From: Girardinichthys multiradiatus
Lineage: Eukaryota > Chordata > Actinopteri > Cyprinodontiformes > Goodeidae
Length of the DNA stretch: 64,000 nt
Assembly: GCF_021462225.1 (NCBI RefSeq)
Contig: NC_061816.1
Location: 2,701,731-2,765,730, forward strand
Direction of reading: 5' to 3'
Part shown: in pieces, positions 1 to 10,466 of the stretch
Layout: each line of letters begins with the position of its first letter
Numbering within the stretch: position 1 is the stretch's first letter
The notes under the pieces: model-generated
The model's database searches: none
The model's input: only the letters and a program-made list of their open reading frames with translations
Told to the model about the DNA's origin: nothing
Position numbers and translations under genes: made by a program

Positions 1-1425
1 GAGGAGAAACCTCTTTTCTCTCAGCTTCATCAACATCAAACAGAAGACAGAGATCTTCCAAGCAGCATCTCAGGTGACCAGATAAAAGCAGAAATTAAAG
101 TAGAGGACTGTGGGACACGAGAATCCAGCAGGAACCCAGATCTAAATAATCATGGAGGCTCTTCCAACTATTCTGAAACTGAAGACAGTGAAGATGATGA
201 AGAGGATGATGTGAAGCATCATAAATCTGAGCTTAAACACTTGTCAGACTCTGAAACTGAAGACGGTGTAGATGATGAAGAGGATGAAGATGTTAAGCAT
301 CATAAATCTGAGCTTAAACACTTATCAGACTCTGAAACTGAAGACAGTGAGGATGATTGGAAGGAGAGCAGGACTCCAGGGTCAGGCAGAAACGCTGTCA
401 ACAAATCTTTGAGCTGCTCTGATTGTGGAGGAAAATTTGCTAACAGACAATCTCTTCAGAGTCACATGACATGTCATCCAAGATTAACGTCTTCAGATTG
501 TTCTGGTAATGAGACGTGTTTCAGAGAGAAGAAGAACATAGATTCACTGAAGAAAGTCCAGACGAGTAGTAAAAATTTTAAATGTGGTGATTGTGGTAAA
601 CGTTTTAACTTGAAACGAGATCTCAAAAGGCACACAAAAGTTCACACAGGGGGGAAACCCTTTGGTTGTGATGCATGTGGAAAAAGATTTGCCTACAAGT
701 CATATTTAAACACACACATGAGAATCCACACAGGAGACAAACCCTTTAGTTGTGATGTATGTGGAAAAAGATTTGCCGACAAGTCATATTTAAACACACA
801 CATGAGAATCCACACAGGAGACAAACCCTTTAGTTGTGATGTATGTGGAAAAAGATTTGCCGACAAGTCATATTTAAACATACACATGAGAATCCACACA
901 GGAGACAAACCCTTTAGTTGTGATGTATGTGGAAAAAGATTTGCCTACAAGTCATATTTAAACACACACATGAGAATTCACACAGGAGACAAACCCTTTA
1001 GTTGTGATTCATGTGGAGCAAGATTTGTCTATGAGTCACAATTAAACAGGCACATGAGAATTCACACAGGAGACAAACCCTTTAGTTGTGATCCATGTGG
1101 AACAAGATTTATCACCAAGTCACTATTAAACACGCACATGAGAATCCACACTGGAGATAAACCTTTTAGTTGTGATGCATGTGGAAAAAGATTTGCCTGC
1201 AAGTCATATTTAAGCAAACACATGAGAATTCACACAGGAAACAAACCTTTTAGTTGTGATACATGTGGAAAAAGATTTGCCTTCAAGTCAGATTTAAACA
1301 GACACATGAGAATTCACACAGGAAACAAACCTTTTAGTTGTGATGCATGTGGAAAAAGATTTATCACCAATTCACTATTAAACACGCACATGAGAACCCA
1401 CATAGGAAATAAACCCTTTGGTTAA
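1..1425 (+). CDS. ZNF-A: poly-C2H2 zinc-finger protein, 3' (array) exon, cut by window start
   Basis: The frame is open from base 1 to the TAA at 1423-1425, so the ATG at 211 is internal and the true start lies outside the window. The product is a predicted nuclear DNA-binding regulator. An acidic N-terminal part comes first; it contains a duplicated block ([13 protein letters not shown] twice) and an IKAEIKVED segment with two SUMO-consensus-like psi-K-x-E sites. One isolated C2H2 finger follows (about 409-471), then ten tandem 28-residue fingers (577-1416) joined by TGDKP/TGNKP linkers. No KRAB or BTB effector domain is visible. It is closely paralogous to the genes at 29166 and 49746. Base 1 matches codons just after the expected exon-2/exon-3 junction, so the exon probably starts a few bases upstream. 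Target and partners cannot be told from sequence. Confidence 0.9.
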   Translation, partial: EEKPLFSQLHQHQTEDRDLPSSISGDQIKAEIKVEDCGTRESSRNPDLNNHGGSSNYSETEDSEDDEEDDVKHHKSELKHLSDSETEDGVDDEEDEDVKHHKSELKHLSDSETEDSEDDWKESRTPGSGRNAVNKSLSCSDCGGKFANRQSLQSHMTCHPRLTSSDCSGNETCFREKKNIDSLKKVQTSSKNFKCGDCGKRFNLKRDLKRHTKVHTGGKPFGCDACGKRFAYKSYLNTHMRIHTGDKPFSCDVCGKRFADKSYLNTHMRIHTGDKPFSCDVCGKRFADKSYLNIHMRIHTGDKPFSCDVCGKRFAYKSYLNTHMRIHTGDKPFSCDSCGARFVYESQLNRHMRIHTGDKPFSCDPCGTRFITKSLLNTHMRIHTGDKPFSCDACGKRFACKSYLSKHMRIHTGNKPFSCDTCGKRFAFKSDLNRHMRIHTGNKPFSCDACGKRFITNSLLNTHMRTHIGNKPFG

Positions 1426-1600
1426 GATCTTTGTGTGGACTGTTTTGGCTTCAAGTCACAATAGAACAAACGCAAGAATCCAAACTGGAGAGGAACCTTT
1501 TGGTTGTGATGAATGTGGTAAAAACTTCACCTTCAAGTCAAATCTAAACCAGGATGATATAATTAAGAGAAAAGACAAACCCATTGCTAGTTATGTTTGC
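1426..1600 (+). pseudogene. Decayed finger remnants downstream of the ZNF-A stop
   Basis: After the stop, the sequence still encodes broken C2H2 pieces in shifted frames, including FGCDECGKNFTFKSNLN with intact first cysteines but no closing histidine pair. The same remnants follow ZNF-B. The ancestral array was therefore at least two fingers longer, and it was shortened before A and B were duplicated. The stretch now acts as 3' UTR if transcribed. Confidence 0.6.
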
Positions 1601-1609
1601 CAGGGCCAC

Positions 1610-2110
1610 CATTCAGCCTAGGGTTTTAACAGATTTAAATGAGTGTTTCATTGCACATAGGTTGGTTTTATGGATTACAGACTTTTTAACAGGTAGAGTC
1701 CAGCATGTTCAACACTCTCTGACAAAACAATTACCAGCACAAGCTCTCCTCAGGGATGTGTTTTATCTTCATTGTTATTCACCTTGTACACAAACTCCTG
1801 CAGAAGTACTTTCCCTAATAGACATTTAATTAAATATGCTGACGACATGGCCCTTTTAGACCACAAAGGAGAGGAGCATGGACCAGTTCAGGCCTTTTCA
1901 CTAATTGGTGCAAAAAATCCAAGTTGCTATTGACTTCAGGAATCTTCAGTCATTCTCCCCAACCATCATCGATGGAGATCAAATTGAGACTAATACTAGA
2001 AGTTCCTGGGCATGGTTCTAGACTGCCATCGAAGGTGGGACTCATGGGCTGACAGGGCAACTTAACGCCCTTAGAATGTCCTTGACTTCTGTTCATCAGA
2101 ACAGCCCACT
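1610..2110 (+). mobile_element. Rex1-like non-LTR retrotransposon RT fragment
   Basis: A reverse-transcriptase fragment is readable across frameshifts: WITDFLTGR, then a palm-type SPQG-like turn, LFTLYTNSC, and the catalytic YADD box at 1835-1846. The fragment is too short and too broken to be functional. The identical piece sits downstream of ZNF-B at 31900-32410, so it was already in the ancestral 3' flank before the duplication. Assignment to the Rex1 group rests on the ITDFL and TNSC signature and is moderate. Confidence 0.6.
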
Positions 2111-2171
2111 TAAGAGGCAGTGTCTCGGCAAAAAAAAAATACTCGTTGTCGTCGTACTCGTCGTCTTCCGC

Positions 2172-3005
2172 TTATCCGGGACCGGGTCGCGGAGGCAGCA
2201 GACTCAGCAGAGACGCCCAGACGTCCCTCTCCCCAGACACCTCCTCCAGCTCCTTCGGGTGGAGCCCAAGGCGTTCCCAGGCCAGCCGAGAGACAGAGTC
2301 CCTCCAGCGTGTCCTGGGCCGTCCCCGGTGGGACTTGCCTGGAACACCTCCCGAGGAAGGCGTCCAGGAGGCATCCGGTATAGCTGCCTGAGCCATCTCA
2401 ACTGGCTCCTCCCGGATGGTCGAACTCCTCACCCTATCTCTAAGGGAGTGCCCGGCCACCCTACGGAGGAAGCTCATTTCAGCTGCTTGTATCCGGGATC
2501 TCGTTCTTTCGGTCATGACCCAAAGTTCATGGCCATAGGTGAGGGTAGGAACGTACACCGACCGGTAAATTGAGAGTTTTGCTTTTCGGCCCAGCTCTCT
2601 CTTCACCACAACGGACCGGCACAGCTTCCCCATTACTGCGGCAGCCGCACCGATCCGTCTGTCAATCTCCCGCTCCATTTTTCCCTCACTCATGAACAAG
2701 ACCCCGAGATACTTAAACTCCTCCACTTGAGGCAGGAACTCCCCTCCAACTTGAAGAGGACAAGCCACCCTTTTCCGGTCGAGTACCATGGTCTCGGACT
2801 TGGAGGAGCTGATCTTCATCCTAGCCACTTCACACTCAGCTGCGAACCACCGCAGCGCATGCTGTAGGTCTTGGCTAGAGGGGGCATGCAGAACAACGTT
2901 ATCGGAAAAAAGAATAGACGAAATCCACTGGTCCCCAATCCAGACCCCCTCCGGCCCTTGGCTGTGCCTAGAAATTCTGTCCATAAAAGTAATGAACAGG
3001 ACCAA
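2172..3005 (-). pseudogene. LINE reverse transcriptase, C-terminal half
   Basis: The frame reads FITFMDRISR, then a degenerate catalytic box (FSDN where YADD/FADD is expected), SKSETMVLDRKRV, VEEFKYLGVLF and the C-terminal RPRTRWRDSVSRLAWERLG block that ends these elements. The catalytic aspartate pair is damaged, and the N-terminal RT motifs are absent. It is a dead copy. The same family recurs at 25217-26560, 40096-40358 and 45260-45990. Confidence 0.85.
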
Positions 3006-3062
3006 GGGCTCGAAGATCCTCGAAGTACTCCTTCCACCGCCCGATAATGTCCTCAGTTGAGG

Positions 3063-3434
3063 TCAGCAGCCTCCCACCCCCACTATAAACAGTGTTGGCA
3101 AAGCACTGTTTCCCCCTCCTGGGCGCCGGACGGTTTGCCAGAATTGCTTCGAGGCCAACCGGTAGTCCTTCTCCATGGCCTCACCGAACTCCTTCCAGGC
3201 CCAAGTTTTTGCCTCTGCCACAGCCCGGGCCACAGCACGCTTGGCCTCACGGTACCCGTCAGCCGCCTCAGGAGTCCCACAAGCCAACCACAGCCTATAG
3301 GACTCCTTCAGCTTGAAAGCATCCCTTACTGCCGGTGTCCACCACCGGGTTCTGGGATTGCCGCTGCGACAGGCACCGCAGACCTTACAGCCGCAGCTAC
3401 GGGCAGCAGCATCGACAATAGATGCGGAGAACAT
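3063..3434 (-). pseudogene. LINE endonuclease-RT linker fragment
   Basis: This minus-strand frame carries the linker between endonuclease and RT in this LINE family: a C-x2-C-x2-C-like cluster (CGCKVCGAC), then NPRTRWWTPAVRDAFKLK and a basic helical segment rich in KRA/AVA. It ends GRWKEYFEDL-like at about 3010, where the frame is broken and RT motifs 1-3 are missing. It is part of the element at 2121-4733. Confidence 0.7.
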
Positions 3435-3508
3435 GGTCCACTCGGACTCTATGTCTCCAACATCCCCCGGGATCTGGTCAAAGCTCTCCCGGAGGTGGGA
3501 GTTGAATA

Positions 3509-3847
3509 CAGGTCCTTCTCAAAATATTAGCATATTATGATAAAGTTCATTATTTTCTATAATGTCATGATGAAAATTTAACATTCATATATTTTAGATT
3601 CATTACACAATATCCCACAGATTCTCTATGGGGAGACCCTTTTAATGATATGCTAATTTTGTGAGATAGGAATTTTGGGTTTTCATGAGCTGTATGCCAA
3701 AATCATCCGTATTAAGACAATAAAATACCTGAAATATTTCAGTTAGTGTGCAATGAATCTAAAATATATGAATGTTAAATTTTCATCATGACATTATGGA
3801 AAATAATGAACTTTATCACAATATGCTAATATTTTGAGAAGGACATG
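3509..3847. mobile_element. Tc1-derived MITE (two long TIRs nearly back to back)
   Basis: The block begins CAGGTCCTTCTC and ends with its inverted complement (right end GACATG instead of GACCTG), flanked by TA at 3507-3508 and 3848-3849. Nearly the whole 339 bp consists of the two long terminal inverted repeats of the Tc1-like element found complete at 37258-38863, with the transposase region removed. It is non-autonomous and could fold as a long hairpin. Confidence 0.9.
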
Positions 3848-3849
3848 TA

Positions 3850-4322
3850 CATTCCTGGCCTAGGCCATTCCTCCCGATCACGCCTCTCCAGGTGTCACTG
3901 TCGTTTTCCACGTGGGCGTTGAAGTCCCCCAGCAGAATAATGGAGTCCCCCGGAGGTGCATTATCCAGCACCACCGACAGGGACACCAAGACGGCCGGGT
4001 ACTCCGCACTACCGCTCGGCCCGTAGGCCGAGACGACAGTGAGAGACCTATTCCCAAACCGAAGGCGCAGGGATACGACCCTCTCATCCACTGGGGTAAA
4101 CCCCAACACGAGACGGCTGAGCTGGGGGGCAACAAGCAAACCCACACCAGCCCGCCGCCTCTCCCCGTGGGCCACTCCAGAGTAGAACAGAGTCCAACCC
4201 CTCTCAAGGAGATGGGTTCCAGAGCCCACGCTATGCGTGGAGGCAAGCCCGACTATTTCTAGTCGATATCTCTCGACCTCCCGCACAAGCTCAGGCTCCT
4301 TCCCCCCCCAGCGAGGTGACAT
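3850..4322 (-). pseudogene. LINE APE-like endonuclease domain fragment
   Basis: The minus-strand frame contains EIVGLASTHS, GVGLLVAPQ, VVSAYGPSG and [20 protein letters not shown], the core strands of an APE-type endonuclease with the GDFN motif. It stops at the MITE boundary near 3848, so the C-terminal part of the domain is lost at that junction. It belongs to the element at 2121-4733. Confidence 0.8.
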
Positions 4323-4733
4323 TCCACGTCCCTAGAGCCAGCCTAAGCATCCGGGGATCGGGCCGCTGAGGTCTCCGCCTTTGTCCACCACCCAATCCTC
4401 TTTGCACCGGTCCCTCACGGTTCCCCCTGCAGGTGGTGGGCCCACTGGATGGCCCTGCGTCTCTCGTTCGGGCTTAGCCCGGCCGGGTCCCGCGAGGAGC
4501 AACCCGGCCACCAGGCGCTCTCCGGCAAGTCCCGACCCCTGACCTGGCTCCGAGGTGGGACCCCGGCTCCGCCGTACTGGGCGACGTCACGTGCCTCAAT
4601 ATTTTTGTCCTCATGAGGGATTCTTGAACCGCTCTTTGTCTGACCCGTCACCTAGAGCCTGTTTGCCATGGGAGACCCTACCAGGGGCATTTGAGCACTC
4701 AAACCCCTCCACCACATTAAGGTGGCGGTGGAA

Positions 4734-6155
4734 AATTAGTTTAGGATAAAACAACCGAAATATTGTTAATTTAATTGTGTTTAGTTTTTGTTTGTGGTGG
4801 TATGAGGCTACCTGATGAAGCTAATCTGAACAGGCCTCTAAGCTTTAAGGCTACTTTTATTTGTTCTGTGTTTTAAAGTTGAAACAAACGTTATTTCAAT
4901 TAGATGTTTTAAACTGTGATTGTCTCACTTCCATTTTAAGTGGTAACAACTCTGTTCAACCATGTGCTGAAGAATAATTACATACCATTGAAAATCAATT
5001 GTCCCAAAAGGTTATAGATTTTTAATTTGGGAAATTATTCTTTTGAAAATTATTTTATTAAAATAATGTTTTACGTACCTTCTGTTTTGTGTTGTGACTG
5101 GTTGTTTGAACATATACCAGTTGTTGCCCTTAATTACTTTTAAAACTAATTTGACCTCATTTCCAGATTCCTCAAAATAAATCCTGGTTCTTAAACCTAA
5201 ATATCAACACTGAACTATGATGTCATTGCATCAATTTTATTGGTCCCCTTTTATCTTTTATTTGTATATAGTTTCATTAGTTTCTGTTTTCCTTTATTTT
5301 GTTTGGTAATTTTAGTTGAATAGTTGTAGTCTAGTATTTTTTAATTGACATATTTTAATTTAGTTGTTTTTTTTGTGTTAAATTCTTACATTTTGAAGAG
5401 AAGGTGTGGTGAATTGATTCCATATGTATGCAGAGTTTGCTGTTCAGTAATGCCAGTGCTCGAATCACTCTTTCATCTATTGTTCTAATATATCAATATT
5501 CAGCTGGTATTCACAGGACAATACTTGATAAGGTGGTTATTTAATTAAATATAAAATAACATCAGCATATTATTGCACAACATTTGTTAACCATGCAGTT
5601 ATATCAAAACATTCTGTTAGCTTTAGCTGTAATAAATTTCATATCATCAGTGTCTGTTTATAGCAATCTGTGATGAAACATGGAGTAAATCCTTCATTCA
5701 ATGTAATATTTGACCTGTTTACTCCATTTAATTTATGTTGCTGCTCTGTGTTGGATGTCTTTCAGACTTGTTTTATGATTATCTGTGAATATCCCAAGCT
5801 TTCCTCAGTAAAGATTTTAATACAGTTTTAAAGTGAAAGTTTATTGTTCAAAACGAGGGTTTTAATCCAACCAGAATCTGTCTTTTCCCTTCTTTTGCCT
5901 CAGAAGCAACAAAACACTGAACTCCACTTTGACACACTTCTTTAAAACTGTTAAAGTTGCACCTCTACATGGAGTTTGTATTAAAACTATAAAAGTCACA
6001 AATGGCAGATGTGGCACGATTATTGGTTATAGTTTATAGAGCTCTCTTTATCCTACCTGCTTCATTAATGACAAAGCTCTGCCATGAAGTCGTACCTTTT
6101 CATTAATAATATGTAAAGACTGTTGGTTAGTAGCTGAAAAAAATCACTGTACCTT
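4734..6155 (+). repeat. ZNF-A 3' flank, paralogous to the ZNF-B and ZNF-C flanks
   Basis: AT-rich non-coding sequence that continues the ZNF-A 3' region after the LINE insertion. It aligns by eye with 32430-34215 (B) and, from about 4935, with 52000-53040 (C). Shared landmarks include GAATAATTACATA and GCTGTTCAGTAATGCCAGTG. A lacks a roughly 380-bp block found in B at 32625-33003. No coding potential is seen. The several AATAAA hexamers cannot be ranked as poly(A) signals. Confidence 0.75.
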
Positions 6156-6810
6156 ATTTTTAACTGATTCTGGCCTCTGCTGTTGTAAATGTCCATGGCT
6201 CTGCAGTGCGACTTCTTTATTAATCTCTTGTGTCCAGTCTATTGTGAACCCGAATTGTGCTTTAACATTGTCCATGATGCTGTAGCATCAGTTTGACTTT
6301 TGTTTTTGTCTGTTCTAAATTAGCATTTCATGCACCCCATATAGAGAAGCTGGTTGCCTACATGTGCCAGAGCAGAATTGCTAAACAAAAAGGATTTCTA
6401 AAGATGAAATCCTAGTTGTGTGATTAATTTTATGAAATCAGGTCTGGATCCAGCATCAATGTACGCAGGTCACATTGATGTAAAAGTAACCTGTGTTTGT
6501 ATGAACTTCAAGCATTCAGTTTTTTGATTGTGTTTGTGGGTTGGTGATAAGCATATGTGTAGAAGTGTGTTTTGTGTTGAGCGGGTGTATGTGTAACTCA
6601 CAGTTCTTGAAGGCTTTTATTGTTGTGGGCCAATTTCCTCACTTCCTGGATGTCACAGAGTTCACTTCCTCAATCTTCTGTCCACTGTGACATTTTCTGG
6701 TCCAAACAAATGGAATTCCACTGGAAATACTTCATTTGAAACACGGTTTCAGCGCCCAGGTTCCTTCAACTCTTCAGCCTCTGGAAACTACTGTCTTCTA
6801 TATATATAGA
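6156..6810. other. Stretch without recognised features
   Basis: AT-rich sequence following the end of the shared ZNF 3' flank. No convincing frame, RNA gene or transposon terminus is visible. A short TA microsatellite sits at about 6798-6808. Confidence 0.5.
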
Positions 6811-6814
6811 AGAG

Positions 6815-7187
6815 ACCAAGATGGCGCAGACGATGGCAGACTCGGAGCTTCGCTCTCTCTTTGTTTTTGTATTTTGTGTGTTTTTATGTTTTTTGAGCCA
6901 CAGTTCTGTGGTGTCGGGCCACAATCCTGTGATCTTATTCAGTAGAGAGGAACTTCTCAACATCAGAGAGTCTTCTCTTGGGATTTTTTCACCATCTTTC
7001 ATCGATCCAAGGTTCACTGAGCTCCTGGCGAGCGGAGCTATACGGGATACTGCGCCGAAAGTGTCGAAGGGGAAAGCGTGCTGGCGCGCTGGTAAAGCTC
7101 CGCAAAAGAGGACTTCGCACACCATTGCCTTCAATCCACCTGGCAAATGTCCGCTCTCTAAACAACAAGATGGACGAGCTGTTTCTC
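6815..7187 (+). mobile_element. LINE 5' end (L2-like), truncated
   Basis: The sequence begins with an AAGATGGCGCAGACG-like start typical of fish LINE 5' ends. It later encodes, out of frame with the first ATG, GKRAGALVKLRKRGLRTPLPS and LANVRSLNNKMDEL, the N-terminus of an APE endonuclease ORF. It breaks off abruptly in DEL at 7187, where an inverted Tc1 fragment begins. L2 assignment is by resemblance only. Confidence 0.65.
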
Positions 7188-7622
7188 TGGGAACAGCCTA
7201 TTCGTTCAGAAATTTCTTTCTGTGTCTTACCCTCTTGCTTGAGGGTGTCAATAGTGGCCTTCTGGACAGCAGTCAGGTCGGCAGTCTTACCCATGATTGG
7301 GGTTTTGAGTGATGAACCAGTCTGGGAGTTTTAAAGGCCTCAGGAATCTTTTGCAGGTGTTTAGAGTTAACTCGTTGATTCAGATGATTAGGTTCATAGC
7401 TCGTTTAGAGACCCTTTTAATGATGTGCTAATTTTGTGAGATAGGAATTTTGGGTTTTCATGAGCTGTATGCCAAAATCATCCGTATTAAGACAATAAAA
7501 GACCTGAAATATTTCAGTTAGTGTGCAATGAATCTAAAATATATGAATGTTAAATTTTCATCATGACATTATGGAAAATAATGAACTTTATCACAATATG
7601 CTAATATTTTGAGAAGGACCTG
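7188..7622 (-). mobile_element. Truncated Tc1-like transposon, one end only
   Basis: The right end is the same CAGGTCCTTCTC terminus (inverted, ending 7622, TA at 7623-7624) and about 200-bp TIR as the element at 37258-38863. Inside, on the minus strand, is the first part of its transposase (MGKTADLTAVQKATIDTL down to ERIGCSQ). It stops at about 7188, fused to a LINE piece, so about three quarters of the element is missing. Confidence 0.9.
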
Positions 7623-7765
7623 TATACCCTTTCATGTAGTTGATGTTACTGCATATGTCAATTCTCCAAAGAATTTCATTTAAAGAAAGTTACGTCACCT
7701 TCTTGTGAAGGGTTGTTTTTGCTGACTAGATTTCCCTTCTCAGTAAAATGCTTGGCTACAGTAAT

Positions 7766-8100
7766 TAGGGATGGGTACTAAATCCGGCTCTTTTATAGGT
7801 ACCGACCGAATTCTGTCGGTACAACTGAGTACCATTTCAAGTAAAATCAAACGGAGCCATGTTTCGGAACCTAAACGCACCATTGTGACACTGAGGGAGT
7901 GGAAGAGTGGGCGATTTTCCATGTCGGACATGAACACAGCATTGCACACACAAGAGGGTAATGACGTCAGTAGTCGCTGGTCAACAAAGCATGGCCGATA
8001 GAAAGCGCTCAAAAACTAGGGTTCCACTTCTCAAAATGCAGTGGAGATTACACTCGCTGCAATATTTGTGACGGAAAGTGAAAGGCCAGCGGTGGGAATA
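7766..8100 (+). mobile_element. hAT-type DNA transposon 5' fragment
   Basis: It starts TAGGGATGGGTAC, a hAT-like terminus, with an imperfect subterminal palindrome around the GGTACCGACCGAATTC region. It runs into an ATG (7991) and a BED-finger remnant. No second terminus is found. A second hAT-like motif, GTGTTTCCCCTATCATTAT, lies just downstream at about 8128. Confidence 0.55.
7991..8082 (+). pseudogene. BED-type zinc-finger start of a hAT transposase
   Basis: The ATG at 7991 gives MADRKRSKT. One frame over, at 8022-8080, the sequence reads FHFSKCSGDYTRCNICDGK, the Cx8-10CxxC part of a BED finger that opens hAT transposases. The frame change and early loss of similarity mark it as dead. Confidence 0.6.
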
Positions 8101-8995
8101 CTTCTAATATAAGGAAGCTCCTGCAGTGTTTCCCCTATCATTATCGAAGGGGGGTGCCTCGCCCACCCAAGATGATCACGTGGCATGTAGTAATAGTACA
8201 TTTTAACAGCTAAATTCATTCATTTTAATAGATCACATCATGAGCATTTTCAGTCCCTGTGTTGTCTCTACTTTCTATGGCCAAACTTGACAAAGGTTGG
8301 ATGAAAACAGGCTCCTTAGACTCTGTGTCACCATTGCTGATGCTGACACACTGAGTTACATGTGACCATATGCAGGTAAACACCTGCTCCCGACAGCGGA
8401 CAGAAAAACATGCCGCTAAAACCTGGAAAGTAGGCAAGGATATCTGCAGTTTTTAAAAGCACCAAATTTAGTTTTGATGGCAGCACTTTCTCTCCTATGA
8501 GCAGCAGCAGGGCTAACTCTCTACTCCTGTTACATATGGCAAAGGTAAAAGTACACAAAATAGCCCAAGTGTTTCATGTCCTGTCGCTGACACACAGCTA
8601 AATTCCAGTCACCGCCCAATAAAAGGTTTTGACCTGGCTTGGCTGTCGGAGGTGAAATAATCCCCCTGGTTCTATAACACTGAGCTTGGTAATTAAATAC
8701 ACACATGATAAAAAGATAAAGAGAGAACGACAATAAAGATTGAAAGATGGAAAGAGACAGAAGCATAAAAATGTGACAAAGAGAGACAGAAAGATGGTGA
8801 GACAGTTAAAGATAAAGAAAAAAATATAGATATAGAAATGATATATAAGTACAGTAGGTAGAAGATAAAGAACATTTTAGAGTTTTTTTTCCCAGTAAGA
8901 ATGTTCTGTCGAATTAGTAGACAGCTAAAACAGGCTGCAGTCAGAGGAAACAATGGGGCCAGCCATTCATATATTCTTCTGTGTGTGTTTGTGTA
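8101..8995. other. No gene; partly purine-rich low-complexity DNA
   Basis: No coding frame is convincing. From about 8700 to 8880 the plus strand is strongly purine-biased (runs of GATAAA, AGAGAGA and AAAGATGG). The ORFs on the opposite strand here are serine/phenylalanine/leucine-rich products of that bias, not genes. Confidence 0.5.
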
Positions 8996-8997
8996 TA

Positions 8998-10411
8998 CAC
9001 TGCTCAAAAAATATAGGAAACACTCAAATAACACATCCTAGATCTGAATGAAAGAAATATTCTCATTGTATACGTTGTTCTGTACTAAGTTGAATGTGCT
9101 GACAACAAAATCACACAAAAATCATCAATGGAAATCAAATTAATAACCAACGGAGGCCTTGATTTGGAGTCACACACAAAATTAAAGTGGAAAAATCCAC
9201 TACAGGTTGATCCAACTTTGATGTAATGTCCTTAAAACAAGTCAAAATGAGGCTCAGTATTGTGTGTGGCCTCCACGTGCCTGTATGACCTCCCTACAAC
9301 GCCTGGACATGCTCCTGATGAGACGGCAGATGGTCTCCTGAGAGGATCTCCTCCCAGACCTGGACTAAAGCATCCGCCAACTCCTGGACAGTCTGTGGTG
9401 CAACGTGACGTTGGTGGATGGAGCGAGACAAGATGTCCCAGATGTGCTCAATCAGATTCAGGTCTGGGGAACGGGCGGGCCAGTCCATAGCTTCAATGTC
9501 TTCATCTTGCAGGAACTGCTGACACACTCCAGCCACATGAGGTCTAGCATTGTGCTGCATTAGGAGGAACCCAGGGACAACTGCACCAGCATATGGTCTC
9601 ACAAGGGGTCCGAGGATCTCATCTCGGTACCTAATGACAGTCAGGTTACCTCTGGCGAGTACATGGAGGGCCATGCTGCCCTCCAAAGAAATAGCACCCC
9701 ACACCACTGTTGCAGGCAGCAGATCTCTCTCCACAGTGTCTCCATACTCTGTCACGTCTGTCACATGTGCTCAGTGTGAACCTGCTATCATCTGTGAAGA
9801 GCACAGGGCGCCAGTGGCGAAATTGCCAATCCTGATGTTCTCTGGCAAATGCCAAGCATCCTGCACGGTGTTGGGCTGTGAGCACAACCCCCATTTGTGG
9901 ATGTCGGGCCCCCATACCTGGGTTGTTGACCTCCTACGGCCTCCTCCACGTCTCCTGGTGTACTGGCCTGTCTTCTGGTAGCGCCTCCAGGCTCTGGACA
10001 CCACGCTGACAGACACAGCAAACCTTCTTGCCACAGCTCGCATTGATGTGCCATCCTGGATGAGCTGCACTACCTGAGCCACTTGTGTGGGTTGTAGAGT
10101 CCGTCTCATGCTACCACGAGTGTGAAAGCACCACCAACAGTCAAAAGTGACCAAAACATCAGCCAGAAAGCATAGGTACAGAGAAGTGGTCTTTGGTGCC
10201 CACCTGCAGAACCATTCTTTTATTGATTGTGTCTTGCTAATCACCAAAGATTTCCCCCTGTTGTCTATGTCATTTGCACAGCAGCATGTGAAATTGATTG
10301 TCAATCAGTGTTTCTTCCTAAGTGGCCAGTTTGATTTCACAGAAGTTTAATTTACTTGGAGTTATATTGTGTTGTTCAAGTGTTCATTTGATGTTATTGG
10401 GACAGTGTATA
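8998..10411 (-). mobile_element. Tc1-like transposon, second family, decayed
   Basis: The left end is CACTGCTCAAAAAA preceded by TA at 8996-8997. The right end (GGGACAGTGTAT near 10411) is a diverged inverted copy running into a TA-rich microsatellite. The internal minus-strand gene is a Tc1-family transposase with a large deletion. It is unrelated in terminal sequence to the Tc1 family at 37258. Confidence 0.8.
9294..10109 (-). pseudogene. Tc1-like transposase pseudogene
   Basis: The start at 10109 gives [20 protein letters not shown], a paired-type helix-turn-helix, ending [12 protein letters not shown]. There a deletion removes the second DNA-binding half, and the frame changes. The catalytic part follows as LFTDDSRFTL, later QHNARPHVAG and WPARSPDLNLIEHIWD, so DDE-type residues can be seen but in two frames. 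It cannot make an active protein. Confidence 0.85.
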
Positions 10412-10466
10412 TATATATGTATATATACATATATGTATATATACATATATGTGTGTATGTATATAG
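10405..10466. repeat. TA/TG microsatellite
   Basis: About 60 bp of alternating TATATG/TATACA units directly after the right end of the Tc1-like element. Confidence 0.9.

Larger units (their letters stand above)
2121..4733 (-). mobile_element. APE-type non-LTR LINE, internally deleted, inserted in the ZNF-A 3' flank
   Basis: Comparison with the ZNF-B flank (which reads straight through at about 32420-32430) shows this block is an insertion. On the minus strand it encodes, 5' to 3', an exonuclease/endonuclease domain (4322-3850), a linker with a cysteine motif (3434-3063) and the C-terminal half of a reverse transcriptase (3005-2172). The first RT motifs are missing. The 3' end at about 2121 is a short GAC/GAG-rich and A/T-rich tail. 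Proteins of this type are abundant in fish; I could not decide between RTE-like and related clades. A MITE sits inside it at 3509-3847. Confidence 0.85.

Noticed and set aside
577..1416. Regular 84-bp direct repeats that could look like a CRISPR array or satellite
   Set aside because: The unit is exactly 28 codons and encodes C2H2 fingers with conserved Cys/His spacing; the same holds for 29862-31709.
2076..2573. Proline/arginine-rich frames on the plus strand at 2.1-3.5 kb and 25.3-25.6 kb
   Set aside because: They lie antisense to LINE coding sequence, which has recognisable RT and endonuclease motifs on the minus strand.
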